Shown: positions 1 to 7,200 of the stretch, piece by piece
Layout of the letters: each line of letters opens with the position of its first letter
Numbering within the stretch: position 1 is the first letter of the stretch
NCBI GenBank assembly: GCA_021803885.1
Contig: JAJZKY010000169.1
Span: 1-8,336 of the forward strand
Reading direction: 5' to 3'
From: Planctomycetota bacterium
Lineage (GTDB): Bacteria > Planctomycetota > Phycisphaerae > WQYP01 > JAJZKY01
DNA length: 8,336 bases
Position numbers and translations under genes: made by a program
The notes under the pieces: model-generated
What the model was told of the DNA's origin: nothing
The model's input: the letters and a program-made list of their open reading frames with translations, nothing else
The model's database searches: none

Positions 1-76
1 CCTGGCTGACCACCGCGGGCTTGGGCCAACTGGTGGCGGCATTGTCCAGATAAATAACTTTGTCGAGCTTGTCCAT
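1..76 (-). CDS. Cysteine desulfurase family / class V aminotransferase, N-terminal fragment
   Basis: This is the start of a minus-strand gene that continues beyond the left edge. The reverse complement from the ATG at 76 reads MDKLDKVIYLDNAATSWPKP followed by AVVSQ. The block YLDNAATSxPKP is the N-terminal hallmark of PLP-dependent class V aminotransferases, especially the cysteine desulfurase family (NifS/SufS/CsdA-like), where this segment helps form the substrate and cofactor pocket. Such enzymes move sulfur from cysteine onto a protein persulfide. Only 25 residues are visible. The PLP lysine and the catalytic cysteine lie outside the window, so the exact subfamily cannot be told. The Trp-Pro-Lys-Pro variant recalls the smaller 'cysteine desulfurase family protein' group rather than housekeeping IscS. 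No Shine-Dalgarno sequence precedes the ATG. The gene is divergent from the symporter operon, with no evident link in function. Confidence 0.85.
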   Translation of the reverse strand, partial: MDKLDKVIYLDNAATSWPKPAVVSQ

Positions 77-82
77 AGAGGT

Positions 83-88
83 ATTTTA
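83..88 (-). promoter_or_regulatory. Possible -10 element for the cysteine desulfurase gene
   Basis: The minus strand reads TAAAAT at 88-83, one mismatch from TATAAT. It ends six bases before the ATG at 76. Transcription from it would start on or next to the initiation codon, giving a leaderless message, which would fit the absence of a ribosome binding site. No convincing -35 hexamer was found, so this is a weak call. Confidence 0.3.
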
Positions 89-296
89 CCATTCTGCATT
101 ACGGGCCGTGCTCTCCATGAAGCACCGGGATATTCTAACGATAAACCGCGCCGCCGCCACGCTGCTACCCGGGGGAACCCGATTTCTCTGCCGCACCGAC
201 TGGCAGGCCGGGGCCGCAAGACAGACGGACGGCAATGAGCATCAGGATGGTCCTGGTCATCCCGGTTGATCTGAAGACATGGCAATCCGATTTTAG

Positions 297-324
297 TTGC
301 ATCTGAGCCGGGGCAGGTTATGAT
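297..324 (+). promoter_or_regulatory. Candidate sigma70-type promoter for the symporter
   Basis: TTGCAT at 297-302 and TATGAT at 319-324 are separated by 16 bases. They match the TTGACA and TATAAT consensus at four and five of six positions. A transcript would start near 331, leaving a leader of about 120 bases that contains the stem-loop at 356-395 and the ribosome binding site at 438-443. This is a prediction by eye; planctomycete promoters are not well enough defined to be sure. Confidence 0.4.
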
Positions 325-355
325 CCAGCCAACTTCAATAACGGCGCGGTGATGG

Positions 356-395
356 GCGACGTCTCACGAACAGGCATTTGAGCCTGAAACGTCGC
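356..395 (+). promoter_or_regulatory. Nested stem-loop in the symporter leader
   Basis: GCGACGT (356-362) pairs with ACGTCGC (389-395). Inside it CAGGC (371-375) pairs with GCCTG (382-386) around a six-base loop. The two helices are separated by an internal loop of eight bases on one side and two on the other. No T-run follows, so it is not a standard intrinsic terminator. It lies in the presumed leader, 42 bases before the ribosome binding site, and could act in message stability or leader regulation. The in-frame TTG at 378 sits in its apical loop, which argues against that TTG as the start of the symporter. Confidence 0.4.
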
Positions 396-437
396 TCACA
401 AAAACTGCGGCGGTCAAGGATCTGGTGGAAACGCAAC

Positions 438-443
438 AGGAAG
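438..443 (+). promoter_or_regulatory. Ribosome binding site deciding the symporter start
   Basis: AGGAAG lies six bases before the ATG at 450. It favours this start over the TTG at 378, which has no purine-rich element ahead of it. Confidence 0.6.
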
Positions 444-449
444 CCCAAC

Positions 450-2183
450 ATGATGCTGCACACATTAGGGAACTGGTCGTTAGCAACCGTGGTACCGCAC
501 CTGGCCGGCGCGGCAACCCGTGGTCCCGTCTTACAGGCCCACCCCATTGACTATCTGATCATGGGCGTCTATTTCGTGTTTGTCATTGCGATTGGAGTCA
601 TCACTGGCCGGGGCCACCAGACCAGCGAAGACTTCTTTCTTTCGGGTCGCCGCATCCCAGCTTGGATTACCGGCCTGGCGTTTATATCCGCTAATTTAGG
701 GGCGCTTGAAGTACTGGGCATGGCCAGTCAGGGCTATGAATACGGAATGATGACCGCCAATTTTTATTGGGTGGGAGCCATTCCAGCGATGGTATTTCTG
801 GGCATATTTATGATGCCGTTTTATTATGGCAGCAAGGTTCGCAGCGTCCCGGAATATCTGAAGAAACGTTACAACGAAGGCACGCGGTTCATCAACGCCT
901 TGGTCTTTGCGGCCTCTACACCCGTACTTTCCGGGGTAAGCATGTATGGAATGGGCCTGGTTTTTCATGACCTTTTGGGATGGAATCTCAGCGTGTGTAT
1001 TTGGGTTTCGGCGGTGGTTGTGGTGGCCTATACCGCGATGGGTGGATTGACCGCCAGCATCTACAATGAAGTGTTGCAGTTTTTTTTGATCGTTTTGGGC
1101 ATACTGCCCATGATTTTTATTGGCATCGAGGCCAATGGCGGCTGGCATCATTTTGTGCAGGTCATCCACACAACTCATCCCGGCTACATGGATACCTGGA
1201 AGGGAACTGGAACTGCCGCCGGCAATCCCATGAAAATAGATTGGATGGGCCTGGTGCTGGGCTTGGGATTTGTGTTGTCCTTCGCGTATTGGTGTACTGA
1301 CTTTTTGGTGGTGCAGCGTGCTCTGGCGGCCAAGGATATGAATGCCGCCCGCCGAACCCCGCTTATTGCCGCTATCCCAAAAATGTTTTTCCCGTTCATT
1401 GTCATTCTTCCGGGGCTGCTGGCGCTGCCCTTGATTCCAGGCCTCGTCGGCGGAGACGCCCACCCCGCCCACAGTTATAACAATGTGATGCCATTGATGA
1501 TGGGTAAGTTTTACCCCGCCGGACTGCTTGGGCTGGGGTTGACAGCTCTCCTGGCGTCATTCATGTCCGGCATGGCCGGCAATATTACCGCTTTTAACAC
1601 GGTTTTCACCTATGACATCTATGGCGCCTACCTGGTCAAGGATAAATCCGATCGCCATTACCTTTGGGTGGGCCGAATCATTACCGTACTGGGCGTTATA
1701 CTTAGTGTTGGAACTGCTTACTGGGCCGGTTCCGACAAGAGCATCATGGATTTTACGCAAACTATTTTTGGCTTTGTCAACGCGCCCTTGCTGGCCATTT
1801 TTCTGATGGGCATGTTTTCCAGGCGCACCACGCCCTGGGGTGGATTCTGGGGGTTGATAGCGGGCGTGCTGGCGGCTGTAGGACTTTGGATATGCTCTCA
1901 TTTTCAACAGACCCTTTTTCCTCATAGTGACTTTCTGAAATTTAACTCGCCGCAAGCCGGCAATTTCTGGCGGGCCTTCTGGGCGTTTGCCTGTGGTCTG
2001 GCGACCACCTGGCTGGTCAGCCGCGCCACCGCCAAAAAGCCCCAGGAAGCCATGGTGGGATTGGTGTATCAATTGACTCCAAAACCCGCAGAAGATCCAG
2101 CACTGCCATTGTGGAAGCGTCCGGTATTCCTTGGAATCGTGATATTGATTGCCACAGCAATTCTCAACTACCTGTTTTGGTAG
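450..2183 (+). CDS. Sodium:solute symporter (SSS / SLC5-like) family transporter
   Basis: A 577-residue inner-membrane carrier expected to couple solute uptake to the sodium gradient; the substrate cannot be read from sequence. The ATG at 450 was chosen because AGGAAG lies at 438-443 with a six-base spacer. An in-frame TTG at 378 would add 24 very basic residues and lacks a ribosome binding site. The first membrane helix is near residues 33-52, followed by the family-typical LSGRRIPAW (65-72). A long polytopic body follows, with VVQRALAAKD at 288-296, the helix-8 region LASFMSGMAGNITAFNT around 368-384, FTYDIY at 386-391, and a last helix near 557-576. Length and helix pattern fit SSS proteins of the vSGLT fold. 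In the helix-8 motif the serine pair that forms the Na2 site in vSGLT appears as Ser-Gly by my hand alignment. The 30 residues before the first helix are longer than usual. A small membrane protein follows 66 bases downstream. Confidence 0.93.
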   Translation: MMLHTLGNWSLATVVPHLAGAATRGPVLQAHPIDYLIMGVYFVFVIAIGVITGRGHQTSEDFFLSGRRIPAWITGLAFISANLGALEVLGMASQGYEYGMMTANFYWVGAIPAMVFLGIFMMPFYYGSKVRSVPEYLKKRYNEGTRFINALVFAASTPVLSGVSMYGMGLVFHDLLGWNLSVCIWVSAVVVVAYTAMGGLTASIYNEVLQFFLIVLGILPMIFIGIEANGGWHHFVQVIHTTHPGYMDTWKGTGTAAGNPMKIDWMGLVLGLGFVLSFAYWCTDFLVVQRALAAKDMNAARRTPLIAAIPKMFFPFIVILPGLLALPLIPGLVGGDAHPAHSYNNVMPLMMGKFYPAGLLGLGLTALLASFMSGMAGNITAFNTVFTYDIYGAYLVKDKSDRHYLWVGRIITVLGVILSVGTAYWAGSDKSIMDFTQTIFGFVNAPLLAIFLMGMFSRRTTPWGGFWGLIAGVLAAVGLWICSHFQQTLFPHSDFLKFNSPQAGNFWRAFWAFACGLATTWLVSRATAKKPQEAMVGLVYQLTPKPAEDPALPLWKRPVFLGIVILIATAILNYLFW

Positions 2184-2206
2184 GCGGTCGGCTTAGTGCC
2201 GCAGCC
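2183..2206 (+). other. Weak stem-loop after the symporter stop
   Basis: CGGC (2189-2192) pairs with GCCG (2198-2201) around TTAGT, with a few further pairs outside if a bulge and a mismatch are allowed. TTTT follows at 2212-2215. It could be a weak attenuator between the symporter and the small membrane protein, but the stem is short and the T-run is displaced. Confidence 0.2.
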
Positions 2207-2235
2207 GTGAGTTTTGCACACGCATTGTATGTATG

Positions 2236-2242
2236 AAGGAGA
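2236..2242 (+). promoter_or_regulatory. Strong ribosome binding site for the small membrane protein
   Basis: AAGGAGA, with the GGAG core ending eight bases before the ATG at 2250, is the best Shine-Dalgarno match in the window. It fixes the start at 2250 instead of the upstream TTG at 2214. It also suggests the small protein is translated efficiently relative to its neighbours. Confidence 0.75.
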
Positions 2243-2249
2243 TCATCCG

Positions 2250-2480
2250 ATGATTGATTTACGCCTGCCTGTAGGCATTTTCTTTGTACTCGTCGGCGCG
2301 ATTCTCTTGGTCTATGGTTACTTGCATCCGACGTTGGTGCAGGGCTATAACGTCAACTTCGATTGGGGCATTGTGATTTTCATTTTTGGAGCCCTGATGA
2401 CTGTCTTTGGCATAGCGGCCCAACGTCGGCCCGCAGATCCCGAGCCTAAGCCGGATGATCTTCCGCCGGCCAAACCCTAG
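2250..2480 (+). CDS. Small two-helix membrane protein next to the symporter
   Basis: A 76-residue protein beginning MIDLRLPVGIFFVLVGAILL. Two hydrophobic segments are plain: about residues 6-25, and about 39-58 (WGIVIFIFGALMTVFGIAA). Between them is a short loop with YNVNFDWG. The C-terminus (QRRPADPEPKPDDLPPAKP) is charged and proline-rich and is probably cytoplasmic. The start at 2250 follows an excellent ribosome binding site. The gene lies 66 bases after the symporter on the same strand. I recall similar small proteins (a DLRxPxG start and an NVN-x-WWG motif before the second helix) beside SSS transporters in Planctomycetes, Acidobacteria and Verrucomicrobia. An accessory or stabilising role for the symporter is therefore reasonable, but it is inference. 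No known enzyme or regulator motif is present. Confidence 0.85.
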   Translation: MIDLRLPVGIFFVLVGAILLVYGYLHPTLVQGYNVNFDWGIVIFIFGALMTVFGIAAQRRPADPEPKPDDLPPAKP

Positions 2481-2505
2481 TGCTCTGTCACGTCTACAAA
2501 TGAGG

Positions 2506-2561
2506 CGCTCGCGGAAGCTGTTCAATGCTCGGCAGCCAGAACGTGATGACACTGGCGAGCG
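2506..2561 (+). other. Long-range inverted repeat in the gap before kdsD
   Basis: CGCTCGC (2506-2512) and GCGAGCG (2555-2561) are perfect seven-base complements enclosing 42 bases. Inside, GCTG (2517-2520) can pair with CAGC (2533-2536). The 108-base gap between the small membrane protein and kdsD holds no gene, no clear promoter and no terminator with a T-run. The repeat could fold in the kdsD leader or be chance. Confidence 0.25.
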
Positions 2562-2588
2562 TTGCTTGAATCGTTTATCGTTACCCTG

Positions 2589-3614
2589 ATGCGCAAGACC
2601 AAGAAAACAATCGCTCGTTCGGATGTCAACCTCCTGAAGGATGCCCGGCAGATTATAAAATCCGAAGCCCAGAGCCTTTTGACCATCGCCGCACGCATGG
2701 ATCAAACTCTGGTGCGGGCGATTCATCTTATTCATGAGCGGACGGGGCCCAACTCCGCTGGGGTTCTTGTAGTCAGCGGCGTGGGGAAGTCGGGCTTGGC
2801 AGGCCAGCGCATCAGTGCCAGTTTTGCCAGCACCGGTACACCTTCTCATTTTCTGCATCCGGTGGAAGCCCTGCATGGAGATTTAGGCAGGGTGCGTCGG
2901 CAGGATTTAACCCTGCTGCTTTCCTATGGGGGAGAAACGGATGAATTAATCCGCCTGATGGATCATTTGAAACGCCTGCGCGTGCCCACCATCGCCATCA
3001 CCAGTCAGGCCTCCAGCTCGCTGGGGCGGCTGGCGGATATCTGCATCGGCCTGGGTGGGCTGGAAGAAGCCTGCCCTCTGCGCCTGGCGCCCACCACCAG
3101 TGTAACCTGTATCAGTGCCGTCGCCGATGCCATGGTGCTGGGGGTGATGAGCCTTCGGCATTTTTCCGTTGAAGATTTTGCGGCCTTTCACCCAGCCGGA
3201 TCGCTCGGGCGAAAATTGCTCCGCGTGGGCGATGCCATGAGCTTTGTGGTGGGCAAGAACATATCGGTGGCCTCCATGAGATCTACAGTCCGGCAGGTGC
3301 TCGCCCAGGATAAGACATTGGGCCGAAGGGCAGGCGCCGTGATCCTGGTGAACCAGAAAGGCGCTCTGGCCGGCATATTCACTGATGGTGATCTTCGCCG
3401 CAAGCTCGGGCAATATGCCAATCTGCTGGAGATGCCCATTGCCGAAGTGATGACCGTTCACCCCAAGACCATTGGGCATCAGGCGCTGGCCAGCGAGGCC
3501 TTGGCCCTGCTAAACCGCCACCGCATTGATGAATTGCCCGTGGTGGATGAGTCTAACCGCCCGTTGGGGCTTATTGATGTACAGGATCTGGTGGCCCTGC
3601 GGGTGTTAGAATAG
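2589..3614 (+). CDS. kdsD: Arabinose-5-phosphate isomerase (KdsD/KpsF family)
   Basis: A cytoplasmic enzyme converting D-ribulose 5-phosphate to D-arabinose 5-phosphate, the first committed step toward KDO for the LPS inner core. At 341 residues it is close to E. coli KdsD (about 328). The N-terminal SIS domain (about residues 40-190) shows VVSGVGKSGLAGQ, HPVEALHGDLG, SYGGETDEL and CPLRLAPTTS, followed by FHPAGSLGRKLL. The conserved K67, H96, E119 and H201 match the expected active-site positions at a constant offset of eight from E. coli. Two CBS domains follow, about 212-275 and 283-341, including VILVNQKGALAGIFTDGDLR and IDELPVVDES. The common SNSGE of the SIS phosphate loop is SYGGE here. 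The ATG at 2589 was chosen over the TTG at 2562; neither has a clear ribosome binding site, so the start is less certain than the identity. kdsC follows 76 bases later. Confidence 0.95.
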   Translation: MRKTKKTIARSDVNLLKDARQIIKSEAQSLLTIAARMDQTLVRAIHLIHERTGPNSAGVLVVSGVGKSGLAGQRISASFASTGTPSHFLHPVEALHGDLGRVRRQDLTLLLSYGGETDELIRLMDHLKRLRVPTIAITSQASSSLGRLADICIGLGGLEEACPLRLAPTTSVTCISAVADAMVLGVMSLRHFSVEDFAAFHPAGSLGRKLLRVGDAMSFVVGKNISVASMRSTVRQVLAQDKTLGRRAGAVILVNQKGALAGIFTDGDLRRKLGQYANLLEMPIAEVMTVHPKTIGHQALASEALALLNRHRIDELPVVDESNRPLGLIDVQDLVALRVLE

Positions 3615-3650
3615 CCAAGGCCGCTTGGCTTAATCAGCCCCAAAAGGCTG
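3613..3650 (+). other. Two tandem hairpins between kdsD and kdsC
   Basis: The first hairpin is AGCCAAG (3613-3619), loop GCCG, CTTGGCT (3624-3630): a perfect seven-base stem that overlaps the last two bases of the kdsD stop codon. The second is CAGCC (3635-3639), loop CCAAAA, GGCTG (3646-3650). No T-run follows either. They look more like message-processing or stability elements than complete terminators, though partial attenuation is possible. Confidence 0.45.
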
Positions 3651-3680
3651 TGGGTACAAGATTTGATTTATATTTCAGAT

Positions 3681-3684
3681 GGAG
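3681..3684 (+). promoter_or_regulatory. Ribosome binding site deciding the kdsC start
   Basis: GGAG lies six bases before the ATG at 3691. The alternative ATG at 3679 overlaps this element and has only AT-rich sequence ahead of it, so 3691 is preferred. Confidence 0.6.
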
Positions 3685-3690
3685 TTGTTG

Positions 3691-4197
3691 ATGATTCCTG
3701 ATATTCAGTTGCTGATTCTTGATGTGGATGGCGTACTCACCGATGGCGGGATCATCCGTGATGACAGCGGCCAGCAGCTCAAACGCTTTCATGTCCGTGA
3801 TGGGGCAGGACTGGTGATGTGGCGGCGTTTGAACCGACAGGTGGCCATTATCACCGGCAAGGAAAGCCAGGTGGTACAGCACCGCGCCGAAGAACTGGGC
3901 ATTACCCAGGTGTATCAAAATGTCACCAATAAGCTGGAAGTGTATGGGGATTTACTCGAGCAGTTGGGCTTGCAAGATGCACAGGTCGCCTATGTCGGCG
4001 ACGATCTGCCCGACTTGCCGGTCATGCGGCGCTGTGGTTGCCCCATAGCCGTCGCCGACGCCGTGCCGGAAGTGCGGGGTGTGGCCCAATATGTGACTGC
4101 CGCTCCCGGGGGATTCGGGGCCGTGCGTGATGCCATCGAATGGCTCTGCAAACAGATGAACCTCTGGGAGCAAGTAATAGCCAAGTACACCGGTTGA
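3691..4197 (+). CDS. kdsC: 3-deoxy-D-manno-octulosonate 8-phosphate phosphatase (KdsC)
   Basis: A cytoplasmic HAD-superfamily phosphatase that removes phosphate from KDO-8-phosphate to give free KDO before CMP activation and transfer to lipid A. The 168-residue protein carries the HAD motifs in order. Motif I is LILDVDGVLTDGG, with nucleophile D11 and acid/base D13. Motif II is AIITGKES (T55), where many relatives have TGRxS. Motif III is the lysine in NKLEVYGDL (K81). Motif IV is YVGDDLPDLPVM (D104, D105). There is no inserted cap domain and the length is typical for tetrameric KdsC. The C-terminal GGFGAVRDAIEWL is also typical of the family. It follows kdsD and precedes an lptC-like gene, the order seen in the E. 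coli kds-lpt locus. Starting at 3679 instead would add only four residues. Confidence 0.95.
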   Translation: MIPDIQLLILDVDGVLTDGGIIRDDSGQQLKRFHVRDGAGLVMWRRLNRQVAIITGKESQVVQHRAEELGITQVYQNVTNKLEVYGDLLEQLGLQDAQVAYVGDDLPDLPVMRRCGCPIAVADAVPEVRGVAQYVTAAPGGFGAVRDAIEWLCKQMNLWEQVIAKYTG

Positions 4198-4244
4198 AAG
4201 CTGATGGACTGCCTGTCAGATCATTGCTAAAGATGTGATCAAGA

Positions 4245-7200
4245 ATGAAAAATAAAATCCTGCTATACTTTGTCACGCTGCTGGTGGTGGTCATCGTTTT
4301 TGCATGGATCAAAGGTGACTTTTTCGGATCCGGCGACTGGCGAATCAGCCATCGACCTGTTCATCCGATTCCGGTATACAAAACCAAGGGCATGGCCCAC
4401 CTGGTGGTGGAAGTACGCAGCCCCCAAGGCACACTTGAATACGTGTTGCGAGCCCGGCAGGCTCTTCCCAAAGGCAATGGCCGTTATCTGCTCACGGAAC
4501 CCAGCATGCAGTTTTTCAGTTCTGGCAACCAATCCACCATTATTGCCAGCGACATGGGTGATGTATATGTGAATCAGGTCGGCGGGGCCATGTCCAGCCA
4601 CGTTTACCCACGCAAAGGCAAGCTTTTTGGACGTCCGACCATCACCATGGGGCCGGTGCAATCCTTTATTCCCGGGGTACGCAAACGCCAGCCTCAACAG
4701 ATGCAAATTCAGTTTTCACGCCCGGTTTCATTTAATTATCAACAGGGCGTTATCAAAAGTTCCGGAGCCATTCACCTGCGCAGCGACCAGGCGGACTTCG
4801 ATGGCGTGGGGCTGACTGCACAAATTAACCTGCCTCATAAAAAGCTAACCTACCTGCGCATTGACCGGGGTATTCGGCTGGTGTTGCGCCACGCGTACAA
4901 CCCCGGCGGTGTTGCGACAACCTCAGCCGCCTCTCCCCTGGTGGTCGGCGGCGCGCCACCCGCAAAACCGGCCACCGGTCCGGTGGTTCCAGCAAAATCA
5001 GCCTCTCCATCGGCATCCGCCAGCAGCGCCCCCGTGGTTTATCGGCTCGATTTTATAGACCACGTGAAGGCCCTGCTCGGCCGACAACAGATTCAGGCCC
5101 CACGGTTTGTCATTTATTTTGGTACCGGCTCTGCCGCGCCGCCCCCACCCACGCCCACCAAGACCGTGGCGCCCGGCCCCTCCGTCGCCCCGCCGCCCTC
5201 AACGGCGCCACGGGTTCCCTCCAACCACGCCGATGATTTGTTTCTCACGTGGAATGGCCCGATGATCATGCGGCCGGAACTGCCCCACCGCACTCATTTG
5301 CTTGGCCCCAAAGACATTTTTTTTGAGGCCCGCGGCCAGGTCGGCCATCCCGTGCGCATGACCGATGGCAAAACCATTTCCGCCTTGGCCCAGGAAATGA
5401 CCTATCAAACCCAGCCGCAAATTCTTAAACTCCTGGCCGCCCCGGGCGCCGCGGTAACCTTAAAAAGCTCTCACTTCGGCACGGCCCATTGTGCCCAGCT
5501 CACGCTCAACCGTTTAACCAACCAGGTCTTTCTGGCCGGACCAGGAACGGCTGCGCGCCGCATGCCGCACGCCGCAACAGGCAGCGACTGGCACGCAACT
5601 TGGCAAAAATCCGTTGACCTCCAACTCGCGCCAAGCCTGGATTCCCGTCAACCGGGCCGCAGCAACCTGGAACTTCGCCGCGCAATTCTGCTTGGAAAAG
5701 CCCAGGTAAAAAGTGCCGGGCTTTCCATCCAAGGTGACGAACTGGCCGCCTGGCTCACCGCCTCTGGTCTGGCGCACCAGCCACAGGCATTGCAGCGCCT
5801 ACTGGCCCGCGGCCACGTGCTGGTGACTTCACAAATCGCCGCGGCCAAGGGTGCATCTGTCAAAGGCAGCCGCATGACCTGCCATCAACTGGTCATTCAA
5901 TCTGCCCGCCTGCCCGGCCACCAAACACTAACGCCACAGAGCCTCGTGGCCATCGGCCATGTCCACTTGAAACTGGTCCAGACCGCTGCCAACCGAGGGT
6001 CCGTGATTTATCGGATCGTTACACCCCATTTAACGGCTGCACTTGCTCCAAGCCATGTTCAAGCGCATCACCTGGCCCATTCCTCCGTGTCCGCGCAGCG
6101 CTTCACCGTCACGCGGTTTAGTGCGGCCCAGGGAGTGCAACTGCGCATCAATAACATGGGCCGGCCCATTGTGGCCACCGCCGCTGCCATGTCCGGAGAT
6201 CGCCGCACGGGAATCGTTCACTTAACCGGCGGACCTGCTGCAGATTCCTCCACCTGGGCCACCATTGCTCAACAAGGCAATTTCATCGCAGGCCCGAACC
6301 TGATGCTGCAGCAAAAAGCCCAGTCCATTCGTGCCCGCGGACCAGGAAAGTTTGTCATCCTTAGAAAAAAATCGGCCAACGGCGCAGTGAAACCGGGGGT
6401 CCAGATTCTATGGCGAAAATCCATGCGCTACCTCGGCACCACGCACCAGGCCCTGTTTATCGGTCATGTCAGGGCCAAGCTCCTCTCCCGGCCAGACCAG
6501 CAAAGCCGCCTGGCGTGCCATCAACTCGCCATTTTGCTCGCACGCCCCAAGTCCACTCACCCTGATGTTTCCGACCAATTGCGTTTGGTCGATTTGCAGG
6601 CCTCGGCTGCGGCTGGTCGTCGACTACACGCCCTGAACGCCAGTTTTAATCCGCGGGGCCTCTTACAAACCCGTTTGTATCTTCAAAGCAATTCTTTGCA
6701 TTACAATGCCCTGCTTCGGCGTTTGACTGTTGCTGGCCCCGGTCAGATGTCGCTGGAAGACTATCGGGGAGAATCGTCGGCTCAGCGTCAAGCGGCCGCA
6801 AAAACGTCCCATGCGAATGCCCTTCACCAGCCACGGGGGCAAAGTGCGTTCGCGTGGTCGCAGAGCCTCCGATACCACGGAGCCACCGGCGTGCTGTCCC
6901 TGCGAGGGCACGTACGCATGGTCTATCAACCGCTGCACCCCTTGCAGGCAGCGATGTTTGGGGCCGTTGACGCCGCCAAACAGGCCCAGCACCCTGCCGC
7001 CCCGGGAAACGCCCGGCGGGCCGGCCTGATATTGCTGGACTGCCAACGGCTGATGGCCCGGCTCACTCGGCCTCGGCCAACCCAGACCAGCGCGATGGAA
7101 CTGGGCATGGGCGGTCCCTTGAAACTCGATTTTGTGCAGGCGCAGGCTGCCGCCCTGGAAATCATGGGAATTCGCATGACCGCCGATGTGATGAAATTTA

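Larger units (their letters stand above)
77..449. other. Divergent intergenic region without a convincing gene
   Basis: This is about 370 bases between the divergent cysteine desulfurase and symporter genes. Short open frames exist on both strands (for example 60-269 plus and 260-165 minus), but none has both a good ribosome binding site and a recognisable protein. What it does hold is a probable -10 for the left gene, a sigma70-like promoter at 297-324, a nested stem-loop at 356-395 and the symporter ribosome binding site at 438-443. A small inverted repeat, CAGGA-TGG-TCCTG, lies at 243-255. Confidence 0.6.

Noticed and set aside
165..260. A 31-codon minus-strand ORF (MTRTILMLIAVRLSCGPGL...) that resembles a signal peptide
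   Set aside because: It has no Shine-Dalgarno sequence, ends quickly and shows no homology I recognise. A short hydrophobic start is easily produced by chance in GC-rich DNA.
60..269. Plus-strand 69-codon ORF in the divergent intergenic region
   Set aside because: It overlaps the cysteine desulfurase start antisense, uses a non-ATG start, lacks a ribosome binding site and its product has no recognisable feature.
378..449. TTG start extending the symporter by 24 residues
   Set aside because: The added residues are almost all basic, the TTG lies in the loop of a stem-loop, and a good ribosome binding site instead serves the ATG at 450.
1080..1087. T8 tract in the symporter, with a second T8 at 5317-5324 in the LptC-like gene, as possible slippage sites
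   Set aside because: Both keep the main frame intact and encode ordinary Phe codons. Nothing nearby suggests a programmed frameshift.
696..1472. Long minus-strand ORF (258 codons) inside the symporter gene
   Set aside because: It is fully antisense to a clear SSS transporter and its product is a low-information His- and Gly-rich sequence, so it is a shadow frame.
4219..4240. GATCA...TGATC inverted repeat just before the LptC-like gene
   Set aside because: Only five base pairs with a twelve-base spacer and no extension; too weak to call an operator or structure.
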